A DNA stretch of 64,000 bases from Rhynchopus sp. YZ270_cl-10. Its lineage: Eukaryota > Euglenozoa > Diplonemea > Diplonemida > Diplonemidae. Under the pieces are notes generated by a model. It did not search any database. It was not told the origin of the DNA and saw only the letters and a list, made by a program, of their open reading frames with translations. This document shows, one piece after another, positions 1-9,736 of this stretch (position 1 is the stretch's first letter; each line of letters opens with the position of its first letter). The position numbers were made by a program, and so were the translations under genes. The DNA lies in contig OZ037860.1 of assembly GCA_964035575.1 (NCBI GenBank), positions 830,689-894,688 of the forward strand, in the 5' to 3' direction.

Positions 1-896
1 CCAAAGGACCAGAAGGGGTGTGAGGAGGAGATGAACAAAATAATAAAATGGGGAGTGCTTGTTTCTGTGACACATTTAAAAAAAAAAAAAACTTGGGTCA
101 AAAAAATAAAAAAGCTAGAGACCCTACCTGTGTCCTATCCCCTCCCGTTGCTATTGGTACAGTTTCCCCTCCCTTCCCTGCCCCATTTTTTTTTTTTTTT
201 GGGGTTTGTTTTGTATTGTGAAAGGCCCCGCGAGGGTGGAAAAAAGGGTGTTTTGAATTTAATTTTGATAATCTTGGCTTGGGTGTGGTTTTGGCACCGC
301 AATTTCTTTTTGAAAAAAAATTGCATACTTTGTTACATCTGGTCACCCGATATCTCTTTTGGATCGACACTTATGTCAAAAAAAAATATATATATATTCG
401 GTACAACACCGCCATTAGGCAGGCATGCATTCTCCACCAGATAAAGGCTTCGTTAATGCTTCATTATGTGAGTTTTTTTTCGTTATGTCAACAATCACCC
501 CACTCTTTGAGTGTTTTATTCATTTTTTTTTGCCACATGGACAATCACCAAAAACATTTTTTCCTTCAAAAACTTGGTCATTGTCTTAGCGTAACACCCG
601 AGGGATGAGCTCCACTCCTTTCCTTTTCGCACCGAAAATCAAATAGTAGTTCTTCATACAATCAACGTCTCTCTGACCCACAAATGCTGGTCATGGAAAC
701 GCAGATTATATCCAAAAACATGCATCACCACACCACCACACCACCACCAACTGGGACAGGCAGAGTGTCCTCTCCGCTCCACCCCATATCAAAAAAGCCT
801 CTCATCTCCGCTTACCCTTTATTTTCCCCCCACCCCCAAAATCGCAGTTCCTTTAGGTTCTGGTCAATACCCCCCCCATATCTACCCCCAAACACC
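1..896. other. Spacer downstream of the carrier gene
   Basis: This AT- and homopolymer-rich stretch is the 3' flank of the minus-strand carrier gene. Short open frames occur on both strands but look like translated poly-A, poly-T or poly-G runs. I see no gene, tRNA or element end here. Confidence 0.5.
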
Positions 897-2816
897 TTAT
901 GCAGCAGACACCTTGTCGCCTTCAAACCACCCTTCAACTTTGCCTTGTAGGTCGACGTCGCGCATGAAGGCTTTCATCGCATCGTTCGTCGTAAAGGAGA
1001 TGCTGATGCTGATGGGACCTTTGAACCAATTCATACTAAGGCCACGGTAGAGCGCTCTCCAGCCGTCTCTGAGGAGGATCTGTTGGAGGGCCTGCCGTAG
1101 AGAGAGAGAGTGGTGCACATTCCCTACCTGCATTCTACGCCGCACGATGTCCAAGGGGTAGGTAGCGGACTGTGCAACAAGACCAGCAAATCCTCCACTT
1201 AACAACCTTAAGGGTGTCGGAATGTCGCGGTCTCGCTTCAAATGGTATCGCTCCCGGATATTCGCCTTTAATGTCTCGAATGTCATAAACGACAGTCCCG
1301 CATAGGGGACAATCCCTAACACCGTCGGACGCAATCCCGCAAACAATTTCGTCCAGCCCTGCTCGTTTACAATCCCCGAGAGCACCGCGTGGTATGATAA
1401 TCTAGTGTTCGGGTCGTTGCTCAATGTATGTGCAGTGGCAAGGCGTGTCCGCAAGAGGTCCAAAGGGTATGTCAACGTAGTAGCAGTAGTCCCCGCCATA
1501 GACCCTGCAAGGAACAGAAGCAGTGCGTTGGGCTCGCCGTTTGGACCAAAGTTTCGCTTCAGAAACCCGAGATACCGGTCATACGTCATATACGAGGTAC
1601 CAGAGTATGGAATGACACGAAGCAAGGTGGCACCATGTCCACGCCAAAGACCGGTTATCCCCTGGGTTTGCTTCAGTTCAATCCCTTTGTTGACTGCAGC
1701 GCGAAAAGAGTACTGTTCCTTCCCGACTTGAAAGCAGATTTTAATCCGGTCTGCAGGCGCTATAACCGACTTTGCTGTACACCCTGCGATTGCCCCACAC
1801 AGTAACGACTCCAATGCATGCAGTTGCCGCTCCTCTTTGAGGCCCTCCACTGGTACAGCGCTGTCTCTCGCCTCCACCGGCACGAAGAGACGATCCTCTG
1901 CGGCCTCACGCATCTGCTGTATTCGCACCTTCGCTAGGTCGTTCAGCGTGAACCCCAACGCGATGGAAAGCGGCCCCTTCGCATACGTCAGCGTGATCCC
2001 CTTGAACAGCCCCCCTATGCCCTCTAGCCCATAGATCTTCCGCGCCGCCCCACGCATGGTCAACCCTGCGTACTCATCACCCCTTACCTGCATCCTCCGT
2101 CTGATGACATGCAATGGATACGTCATGCTCTGTGCCACCAACCCCGACAGCGCACCTGCCCCAAGCCGATGCAACGTGGGAAGATCCTTATCCTCCTGCA
2201 ACCCCTGCGACTCTGCCAGCTTCGACTTTAAAGTCTCAAAGGTCATAAACCCGATACCACTGTACGGCACGATCCCCATCAATGTCGGACGGATCCCATG
2301 AAACAACGCCGCAAAACCCTCCTTCTCATGAATCACCCGCAACCCTTCATAATAATTCTTATACAACGGGTTTGGCCCCCAATGCGCTGCCATCCTTGCA
2401 CGCAAGAGGTCCAACGGGTATGTCAAGGTAGTAGCAGTCGCGCCTGCTAGCGCCCCTGCAATGAAACGGTTCAACACTGGAGACCCTGGGTCGATCTTTG
2501 CAACAAGCGATTCATAGGTAGGGAATGCACAGAAGAGCAGACCACTGTACGGAATCACCCTCACCAAGGCTGCCCCATTCCCACGCCACAACCCTGCGGC
2601 ACCTGTCGCAGTGTAGATTGTGCGTGCAGTTTTAAAGGCAGCACGCAACGTAAATTCACGGGTGTGGTTCACCTGGTACAAGATACGCACCCGGTCGATA
2701 GGTGCAGTAGACGTCCGCGACAATGCACCGGCGATGCCCCCGGAGATGACGCGGTCCAAGGGATGCGACTTCTCCCTCCCCCTAGCCTTAGCGGGAGGGG
2801 TGGCTGCGTCAGTCAT
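897..2816 (-). CDS. Fused double mitochondrial carrier (SLC25 family, 639 aa)
   Basis: This is an intronless ORF of 639 aa. It holds six mitochondrial-carrier repeats instead of the usual three, so it is two complete carriers in one chain. The first half (about residues 20-305) has signatures PIDRVR (39-44), YPLDLLRARM (133-142) and YPLHVIRRRM (233-242). The second half (about 331-630) has PADRIK (354-359), YPLDLLRTRL and YPLDIVRRRM. Motifs such as GLWRGNGAALVRVIPYSG resemble the SLC25A42/SLC25A16 group, which carries CoA and adenine nucleotides. The substrate here is inference. A charged linker of about 30 residues joins the halves. SLC25 proteins normally act as ~300-aa six-helix monomers in the inner mitochondrial membrane, so a 12-helix fusion is unusual. 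The ATG at 2816 is followed directly by the first repeat. A pyrimidine-rich tract ending in AG lies upstream and could be a splice acceptor for a leader. Confidence 0.93.
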   Translation of the reverse strand: MTDAATPPAKARGREKSHPLDRVISGGIAGALSRTSTAPIDRVRILYQVNHTREFTLRAAFKTARTIYTATGAAGLWRGNGAALVRVIPYSGLLFCAFPTYESLVAKIDPGSPVLNRFIAGALAGATATTLTYPLDLLRARMAAHWGPNPLYKNYYEGLRVIHEKEGFAALFHGIRPTLMGIVPYSGIGFMTFETLKSKLAESQGLQEDKDLPTLHRLGAGALSGLVAQSMTYPLHVIRRRMQVRGDEYAGLTMRGAARKIYGLEGIGGLFKGITLTYAKGPLSIALGFTLNDLAKVRIQQMREAAEDRLFVPVEARDSAVPVEGLKEERQLHALESLLCGAIAGCTAKSVIAPADRIKICFQVGKEQYSFRAAVNKGIELKQTQGITGLWRGHGATLLRVIPYSGTSYMTYDRYLGFLKRNFGPNGEPNALLLFLAGSMAGTTATTLTYPLDLLRTRLATAHTLSNDPNTRLSYHAVLSGIVNEQGWTKLFAGLRPTVLGIVPYAGLSFMTFETLKANIRERYHLKRDRDIPTPLRLLSGGFAGLVAQSATYPLDIVRRRMQVGNVHHSLSLRQALQQILLRDGWRALYRGLSMNWFKGPISISISFTTNDAMKAFMRDVDLQGKVEGWFEGDKVSAA

Positions 2817-3088
2817 CGCGCATCCGTTCTTTTTTTCTTTCTGTCTTTTGTGCAGTAGGAGGTGGGAGGGGAGGGGGATGATGTGATATGGGTGTGCCTA
2901 AAGACGTTGGTCCTCGGGAAGAAGTATGTAGCCTCGTGCAAGGGGGAAAGGTGCAAGAGAGTTGGTCGAAGTGGTGGTGTGGAAGAGAGGGTGGGGGTCT
3001 TTTTGTGTACGGCGTGTGTCCCCTTTGAGGGGCATGTTTGTGCCTGTGGTCGCGGCGCTCGACCCCTGGTACCCCACCCCCCCTCGGT

Positions 3089-4117
3089 TCAAAGCTTTCG
3101 CACGGGAATGAGAAATTCCGGGCGGTAGAGAAACGCGCCCCGTTGTTCGTATAGTCGTGACTGCGTCAGCAAACGCTCACGTTTATCAATCTGTGCGGTG
3201 GTTGGTTGTGATGTGGGGAAAGAAAGAAAGATTTATAAGATGAGTCTAAGCCTTTGTGTTGTGCCGCTTCGAGAAGTATTAAGAATTTTGTTGCATTTTG
3301 GAGTTGCTGACAGGGAAACTGTAAGCAGGCACACAGCCATTTTCGAAACACTGTCACCACCCCCTTCCCTATCCTGATTGGGAAGGGGTGGATACATTGT
3401 AGTGTGTGTGTGTGGGGGTGGCGGAATACCTTCACCTGCAAGACCTCTAGTTCAAGTACTCGCAAGAAATGATAATATGCTAGGGCCGAAAGAGTCCCCG
3501 ATGCCGCCAGGCTCGCAAACAGCATCCGGTTCGATGCCCCCGCTTTTATCCACTGTCTATTAATACTAGGCAACCGCGTCTGTGGGGATGGTAGAAGGTT
3601 TTTTATGTCACATCGTTGCCAGGGAACTACGAACCCACGACCACATCAAAACAACATTTTTCGCAAAAAAAACCCTTCAGTCCGTTACTGGGGGGGTTAA
3701 ATACACCCGGGTGGACTTTTTCTGTCACACCCCCTTCTCCCACTAACATACCATTGTCAGAAACGCACCTCCTGCCGCACAGCCGTGCCCGATCTTGCGA
3801 TTTTGGAGGTTGGACCCAGAGTCTTCCAGCGTCTTCTCATCCCCTCCACGAACGTCTAGGGAGAGCTGGACGGCTTCTTCTAGTTCACGTTCATGGTCTT
3901 CGAAGGACTTGCTTGTTTCGACTGCACTCAGCGCTGCTGACGTTTCTTCTATGAAAGCGTCAAGCTCCTTTGCTCCGTCCGCACCCCGCACAGCCTCTGC
4001 AGGCGACGTCTGGAAGCCTGCAATGGCAGACCGCAGAAAGGCGTCCTCAGGCGACTCCTCCACCCTCGCATGCTGCACCTCCACCACCTCCGCTTGTGTA
4101 CTATTTTGTGCACCCAT
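3089..4117 (-). CDS. UIM-containing small membrane protein, three exons (203 aa)
   Basis: I assembled this gene from three exons: 4117-3752, 3579-3436 and 3190-3089. The introns are 3580-3751 (GTATGT...ACAG) and 3191-3435 (GTGAAG...ACAG). Both joins are phase 0 and give 122 + 48 + 33 codons before TGA. The protein starts MGAQ, a plausible N-myristoylation context. It is acidic through about residue 100 and carries a ubiquitin-interacting-motif-like helix (RELEEAVQLSLD). A hydrophobic segment encoded by exon 2 (MLFASLAASGTLSALAYY) follows, and the C-terminus is basic. No family is recognised. A role at a membrane that binds ubiquitinated proteins is inference. Intron 2 contains the conserved element at 3233-3252, and the 5' leader region contains a long CAGGGG array. 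Confidence 0.72.
3233..3252 (-). repeat. Intronic element A1 (3' arm only)
   Basis: It lies about 43 nt upstream of the 3' splice site of a well-supported intron (3191-3435). In transcript sense it reads GGCTTAG-AC-TCATCTTATAA, matching the 3' arm of the type A hairpin. The 5' arm CTAAGC is not present, so this copy is degenerate or uses the arm as a linear motif. Confidence 0.5.
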
Positions 4118-4155
4118 TATTAAAAAGTTGGGTCCTGTAAAAAAAGAGTTGATAG

Positions 4156-4376
4156 AGGGGCAGGGGCAGGGGCAGGGGCAGGGGCAGGGGCAGGGGCAGG
4201 GGCAGGGGCAGGGGCAGGGGCAGGGGCAGGGGCAGGGGCAGGGGCAGGGGCAGGGGCAGGGGCAGGGGCAGGGGCAGGGGCAGGGGCAGGGGCAGGGGCA
4301 GGGGCAGGGGCAGGGGCAGGGGCAGGGGCAGGGGCAGGGGCAGGGGCAGGGGCAGGGGCAGGGGCAGGGGCAGGGG
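4156..4376. repeat. (CAGGGG)n hexanucleotide array, about 37 copies
   Basis: This perfect array ends about 40 nt upstream of the ATG at 4117. In transcript sense it is (CCCCTG)n and is followed by CTCTATCAACTC, a T run and ACAG. It therefore lies where the polypyrimidine tract of a leader acceptor site would be. Pro-Ala, Pro-Cys and Gln-Gly open frames across it are artefacts of the repeat. Confidence 0.95.
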
Positions 4377-4480
4377 AGAGTAAGTGGGTGAAGTGAGTGT
4401 GACTGACTAGAATATTGGTGTGGACCTGTGCCATGCTGTCCCGAAAAAAAAATTCGTGGTACGTACTGAAACAAAATTTG

Positions 4481-4563
4481 TTTGAAAATATAAAGCCCTC
4501 TGGTGAGAGTGTGCGGGTTGGACCCAAACCAATCTACATTCCATTTTTTGTGGTTTTGCATCT
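4481..4563 (-). repeat. Intronic or leader element C1
   Basis: About 80 nt are clearly similar to the segment at 31620-31701. Shared blocks in plus sense are AAAGCCCTCT, GGTTG, CCAA, a T-rich run, TGTGGTTTTGCATCT and TCGTGGTTTACATCT. In transcript sense it is followed by TTTGTTTCAG, a candidate acceptor, so it probably sits in a 5'-leader intron of the UIM gene. Confidence 0.5.
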
Positions 4564-5233
4564 AAAAACAAAAAAACTCTGAAGAAAAAAGGTGGGGGGG
4601 GTTTTGTACCTTTTCTTTTAAAAAATAATGGCTTTGTGTTTTTAGTGTCGGCAGCTGGGTGTCTTCACTATTTCTTTCTTATTCGTTTGGACGATTTGGG
4701 TGAGAGAGAGAAAGAGAGAGAGAGAAAAAGGTGGAAATATTCCGTTCGATACCTGCATCCTTTTTTTTTTTTAAATATTTTGATAAATTGTTGTAGTGTA
4801 GTTGGCCCCCGGCGGGAAGGGCTGTACACAAAGGCGTTTCCCGCACTACAAAAAAGGGGGTTTTGAAGGTGCTGTTTCCTCCCACCTCAGCTGAGAGGGG
4901 GTGTGTTACATACAGGAGTTTGCATTTTTTTCTTCCTTTTTTTATTTGATAAATATCTTGTTTTCTTCAGCGAACCCCAAAAAAAAAGGCCTGGGGGGGA
5001 GCAGCGACACTCCCATACCCTCAGAATAGCAGAGGCGAGAACGAAAGTTGTTTAGTGAATTCCTCTTGTGACAAATTCGTCTACCGGGTTTGTTTGAATA
5101 ATTTGTGAAGTGTGAGTCACGGCGAATCAAAACACCCATGACAGGAGGATATGCAGACAATGCTGGCCGAAGCCTGATATTGTGTGTTTTCGGCTGAAAA
5201 AAGACTAAGGGAACAGGCAAAAATGGAACTAAA
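4564..5233. other. Spacer between the UIM gene and the Tc1 element
   Basis: It is T/A- and GA-rich sequence, including a GAGA run near 4701-4724. I see no gene or element end. Confidence 0.4.
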
Positions 5234-5235
5234 TA

Positions 5236-6639
5236 CAGTGTGACACAGAATTAATGGCCGATGACGACATTTTGTAAAAATTGTTATATTATTCTAAAAA
5301 ATAGGCAAAATTTGACTCATTTCATTGCATTTTCAACTGGCCGTGTATGAAAAGTGTGTGTGTGGGGAAAATATTAACATGGAAATATCCCTTTTTGGTA
5401 AAAAAGGGTGTATGTGTAAAAAAAAAAAATACAGTGTAGCAGTACAAACGAGTGGGTGCACAAAAATAAATAGAGCATGCATTAGTATTTTGTGTGCATT
5501 CCGTTGGAATTGCGAACTGCGTCTAGGCGTCGTGGCATTGACATGATGTAACGTGCAACGAAGCTATTGTCCATCTTGGACCATTCCTTGTTGATGGCAC
5601 GTTTAAGTGCTGACACGTCTTTGGGCTCCCGTTCGTTGACTGCAGTCTGCAGCTTGGCCCACAGGTTCTCAATAGGATTGAGATCAGGGGAGTTGCCTGG
5701 CCAGTCAGCTTTAGGGAGGAACGAGAAAGGTTGGGAGGAGAGGAATGCTTGAGTAACGTTCGCAGTGTGGCAGGGTGCCCCATCCTGCTGAAACGTGTAG
5801 CTACTGTCAGGCAGGAGTTCTTTTATTTCTTTGAGCGCTTTCTGTAAGACGAGCGTACGGTACTTCTCTGCATTGAGAGCACCGTCATAGAAATAGAGCT
5901 TCGTCTTACCTCTGGTGGTGATTCCTCCCCAGACGTGAACCTTCTGCGTAGCCCTGACCTTATCAACGGTTGGGGGCGGCTCATCACCATCTGCAACCCA
6001 GACAACATCGTTCTTCTTGCTCACCCGAGAAAAAAGCCAAAAGTCTTTTTCATCGGTGAACATCACCTTTGACCAGTCGGTGTTTCGATGCGTTTCAGCA
6101 AACTCTATCCGGGCAGTGATGTTCTTTTCCGAGAGCTTTGGTTTGCTCTTCGTTTGAACGGGCTTCAGCCCCTTCTCCTTCAGGCACCTGCGGACACTCT
6201 CCCTCGAAATCTGTAGTCGCGACGCTACTTTCCTGCAAGACTGAAACCGCTTGCCCCGCATGTGTCTAACCACCCTATTCTTAACGGTGTCGGTGGTGGC
6301 CGATCTCTTGCGTCCCCTCCCTGGCTTGTCCGAAAAATTCCGCTCTCCAGCGCGGTACTCCTTCACCCACCTACCCAAACTCCTCTTCGCAACGTTCAGC
6401 AACTCCGCCACCTCATCATGGCTCTTACCGCCAACAACGACTAGCGACGCTGCCTGTAGGCGCAACCCTTCCCTCGTGGCCTCAGTGTTCACTTTACCCT
6501 TAACCATTATATTTTTGCTTTTATTGTGTTCCTGGGCGTAAATATTTTATGTTTTGGGGGTGTTTTGAATATGTCCTTGTCAAAATTTGCCGTTTTTTTA
6601 TAAAATGTCTTCATCGGCCATTAATTCTGTGTCACACTG
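5236..6639 (-). mobile_element. Tc1/mariner element, complete, with TA target duplication
   Basis: The element is 1,404 bp. It is bounded by TA at 5234-5235 and TA at 6640-6641. The terminal inverted repeats start CAGTGTGACACAG and are about 45 bp long with two mismatches. A single uninterrupted transposase lies on the minus strand. Intact ends, target duplication and ORF suggest recent activity. Confidence 0.95.
5482..6507 (-). CDS. Tc1/mariner transposase, DD37E type (341 aa)
   Basis: It catalyses cut-and-paste transposition of the surrounding element. The N-terminus has a helix-turn-helix (about 15-50), a GRGRKR hook-like basic motif (63-68) and a second helix-turn-helix (about 90-112). 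The catalytic triad is D152 (MFTDEKDF), D242 (QQDGAPCH) and E280 (DLNPIENLW). I count 37 residues between the last two, so it is DD37E rather than the classic DD34E of Tc1. The length is normal for the family and no interruption is seen. Confidence 0.95.
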   Translation of the reverse strand: MVKGKVNTEATREGLRLQAASLVVVGGKSHDEVAELLNVAKRSLGRWVKEYRAGERNFSDKPGRGRKRSATTDTVKNRVVRHMRGKRFQSCRKVASRLQISRESVRRCLKEKGLKPVQTKSKPKLSEKNITARIEFAETHRNTDWSKVMFTDEKDFWLFSRVSKKNDVVWVADGDEPPPTVDKVRATQKVHVWGGITTRGKTKLYFYDGALNAEKYRTLVLQKALKEIKELLPDSSYTFQQDGAPCHTANVTQAFLSSQPFSFLPKADWPGNSPDLNPIENLWAKLQTAVNEREPKDVSALKRAINKEWSKMDNSFVARYIMSMPRRLDAVRNSNGMHTKY

Positions 6640-6802
6640 TAGGGGTGAGATAAAAAGGGGAAGAGGGTTGTAACAACCTGACGACGTAACCAATTCACAG
6701 CCCACAGTTGTCTACTGACAGTAAAGAAAGAGAATATATGGTAGGCGTTGATACCATGCAATCTAAATGTTTATTTAATGGAGAAGGGTGTCGCAAAGAT
6801 TC

Positions 6803-6888
6803 GCACGGTGGAGTCTGACCAGCTTGGACTGAGTCCAATGCGGACTCCCCCTGAGTCCGCCTGGCCGGTTGGTCAGACTCCACCGTGC
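6803..6888. repeat. 86-bp near-perfect palindrome (mini foldback)
   Basis: GCACGGTGGAGTCTGACCA at 6803-6821 is repeated inverted at 6870-6888. Internal arms GGACTGAGTCC and GGACTCC...GAGTCC extend the palindrome. No target duplication is visible. Confidence 0.85.
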
Positions 6889-7174
6889 ACCCATAGAAAA
6901 AAAAAAAAACTCCCCACCTCCTTGTCCACAAAAAAAAACCCCCTCAAACAGTACAAAAGATTCACTAAATATTTGTGTCTCTTTATTACCTATGCATTGT
7001 GAGGTACCTCCTCCCCTCGCGACCCCATAAAGATAAAAATAGAAACGTGCATTCAGGATATGATGGTAAGAAAAAAGAAGGGCCAAACCAAATTATTAAT
7101 CTCTCGGGAGTGTGGGTCGTGGTATTTTTGCCGTTTCTGCTGGAACAAAGGGGGGAGGAGGAGGAGGGTTTAGC

Positions 7175-7206
7175 AGATGAACCTAAGCCTCTCGTGCTTA
7201 GTCACT
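7175..7206 (-). repeat. Element A2, bulged hairpin
   Basis: In transcript sense: AGUGACUAAGC, loop ACGAGAG, GCUUAG, bulge GU, UCAUCU. The upper stem is 6 bp and the lower stem 4-5 bp including a G-U pair. It is followed by a pyrimidine tract and CCAGCAG. Confidence 0.7.
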
Positions 7207-8257
7207 TTACAAAACAAGGTTTGGTAAGATCCTGCGGTCAGTGTCACCTCAAAATATGAAGGGGGGTTTGAAAATGTTTTTTGTTATGTTTTGTACTCTT
7301 TGTTTTTGCTATTTTGTGTTTGTGTTTGTTTAGCAGTAGGAATATGAAGGGGAAGTTGCAAGAGTTCAAACGCCTCACGGGCACCGGAGGATGTAAGTGC
7401 TCAGACCGTGTGCTGGAGGAAGAAAAAAATGGCGGGGAAAGGGAAAAAGGAAAGGGAATGCGACGGCCCAGGAAAGCGACGAGTGATTTAAAAAAAAAAA
7501 AATGGGGAGGGAAGGGGAAGGGGCGGTTATATCCCGCCTTATAACACGCTGCCCTATTCCTCCAAAATTTTATTTTCATCAAAACGAGAGAGAAAAAAAA
7601 AAACAACCAAAAAACCTGAAGACTCACCCACCCATCCCCACGCGCACTGACTGTGAGCAATTATTCCGTGCAGGAAAACACCCATATTTTGATTTTTCAA
7701 ATACACACACACACACACAATAAAAAGAAAAAACAAACCGCGCGAACGGTCATAATACAATAACACCAGAACCCCCACATTAATCTGCAAGGAAGGGCTC
7801 TCAGTTGGGAAATCGGGGCAAAAAGCAATACTTTGAAAAAGGAAAAAAAAGCTCGATATTGGGCGGACCTCCCGGGTCCCACATCTTTCAAGTTTTTCTT
7901 TTTTTCAATAATTTTTATTTTTAACTTGTTACTAGCCCTGGCGGCTCATGTTGTTCTGTGGGCTAGCCGGGTCTTGCGATCCGACTGGTGTCTCTTTCAC
8001 TCAGCATCCGGGTACGGATACCGTTGGTGCTTTTGGTGATCGGGTTGACATGATGTTATGTGAACACCTCCCCTACCCCTGGCTCGATTGGGGGGGGCAT
8101 CAACATTTTTTTTTTAAAAACGTTGATATTGCGAAGTGTCGCTTTATAAGAACGACTTTGAGGGTACTAGAGAAATTAAAGGTGGGAAAAAAACGACTGG
8201 CATGCATCAAACCCTTCAAGAACAGGTAGGACAGCAGATATTAAAAAGGGTTGATCA

Positions 8258-8285
8258 GATGACTCAAGCCCATTGCTTGGTCACC
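8258..8285 (-). repeat. Element A3, hairpin with a compensatory change
   Basis: In transcript sense: GGUGAC-CAAGC, loop AAUGG, GCUUG, bulge A, GUCAUC. The T-A pair of the other copies is C-G here, so pairing is kept while the sequence changes. The bulge is one base. Confidence 0.7.
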
Positions 8286-8520
8286 TAAATATAAAACGTT
8301 CACAGTAGCACATACAACCAACAGACCATTCATGGGTCTGAAGGTCTCAGGACACAGGCACTGACTCTCTCTGTGGGATAGCCGGGCCCACGAAGAATTT
8401 TTGGATTGGGCTACAGGGCTACGTTTAGTCCTGAGCACCCCTTTTTTTGTGGCTATAATTTGACACGATCTACCCTTTGCTTCCACAAAAAAATAAAGAC
8501 AAAAAATAAAGGAAACGTGT

Positions 8521-8551
8521 AAGATGAATGTGCTTCTCGTGCACACATCTT
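8521..8551 (-). repeat. Element B1, 11-bp bulged hairpin
   Basis: In transcript sense: AAGAUG-UGUGC, loop ACGAGAA, GCACA, bulge UU, CAUCUU. This is the cleanest type B copy. Downstream is a T-rich tract. Confidence 0.7.
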
Positions 8552-8716
8552 GAATAAAACAAAAAATTGAAGGAAAAAAAAAACCAAATGAAACGAAGGA
8601 AAGTCCCTGAAAACATAACAAAAAAAGGGGGGGGGGGTCGGATTTATAACCATATGGGGGAAAACAAAGAAATTTCAAGTCATGTACAACATCGTTGGTG
8701 CACGGTGGCCACGTGA

Positions 8717-8854
8717 CCGGGTAACATGATAAAATAACATTTTTGTGCTAATGATACTTTGGAATGCATGGTATGACATGCTTTTGGCATGTTTTGGGCA
8801 TCCAAGATCCCGTTTTAGTTTGTCACATAACAAGGGAAATATCATGTTACCCGG
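8717..8854. repeat. Small foldback, 15-bp arms
   Basis: CCGGGTAACATGATA and its inverse TATCATGTTACCCGG enclose about 108 bp. It is MITE-like, with no coding capacity and no clear target duplication. Confidence 0.55.
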
Positions 8855-9013
8855 GGACACATGGTCACAGTGTAGGTGGTAAAGAACCTTTCAAGATGAT
8901 CTGCAGATTGACGCCAGTACCTTGTAAACACATAACAACGACATTGTAAGATACCCAGTTGATTGAATTATTTTTTTGGTTTTAGTTTATTCATTTTCCG
9001 CGCAAACAAATAA

Positions 9014-9736
9014 GGGTAGGCACACTTTTTTTTTTGTTTAATGCTCGGTCGGGTCCCAAAAAGTTCCGCGCGCGCGCGCAGAAAAAAACACACAAAGAAA
9101 AAAAAACACACACAGAGACACAGCAAAAATAAGACATCGAAGCCAGGCTGTTTTCTAATTCTGGAAATTTTCCGGGAAATTCCGACATCCGGAAGCAATT
9201 TTTTCCTTGAAAAAACAGTGGATTTTCAGCCCAAACATGCCGCGATAGGCATTTCCAGAATCCGCTCGTTCGTGGTGGGGGACATACAGAAAAACCGGCA
9301 AAATTTTAGTGGCATAAATTTCCACAAAATATGAACCCATCCTCATAAACAAGGGTCATTTTCAGGTCGGAAAATCCAAATTCGGATAAAATTGTGGCGT
9401 TCCTGACTGGGAACAGGTAGCGCCGCAGGCGCACGGTACCCAACTTTTGTCTTTTTCTTTTCCCCTTTTCTCTGCTTTCTTTTGATGCGCGAGCCGATTG
9501 CTCTCCATGGTGGGGTCACATGATAGAATTATATCATGTGACCCACTCGTATATGGAGGATTCTCTGTGTTCGAAGATATTTGGTTGATTTTTCCCGTGG
9601 AGGAAGACGGGAGGGAAAGTCAAGATAACCTGTTGACGTAAGGCAATGTTTTTTTTTCTTCCATGTTTTTTTTTTTGGGAATCTCAAAATTTTCCGCGCG
9701 CGCGAGCATTAAACAAAAAAAAAAGTGTGCCTACCC
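9014..9736. mobile_element. Non-autonomous DNA transposon, copy 1 (723 bp, TAA duplication)
   Basis: The ends GGGTAGGCACACTTTT and AAAAGTGTGCCTACCC are inverted repeats. TAA flanks both sides (9011-9013 and 9737-9739). A second copy, inverted and slightly diverged, lies at 20498-21219. The interior has CG runs, a hairpin GCGCCTGCGGCGC and the palindrome around TCACATGATA. There is no ORF of note. The 3-bp duplication is compatible with PIF/Harbinger or a CACTA relative; the superfamily is undecided. Confidence 0.88.

Larger units (their letters stand above)
6640..9013. other. Gene-poor stretch with hairpins and foldbacks
   Basis: No complete gene is supported. It holds the 86-bp palindrome at 6803-6888, intronic-type hairpins at 7175-7206, 8258-8285 and 8521-8551, and a small foldback at 8717-8854. 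After the hairpin at 7175 the transcript strand has a long C/T tract ending in CCAGCAG, a good 3' splice site. The stretch may be introns and leader exons of a gene with tiny exons. A frame at 7345-7470 on the plus strand looks mildly protein-like and carries a GTAAGT, but it is unsupported. Confidence 0.4.

Noticed and set aside
3743-4561. Pro-Cys, Pro-Ala and Gln-Gly proteins across the CAGGGG array
   Set aside because: They are translations of a hexanucleotide repeat. The real coding part on the minus strand starts at 4117.
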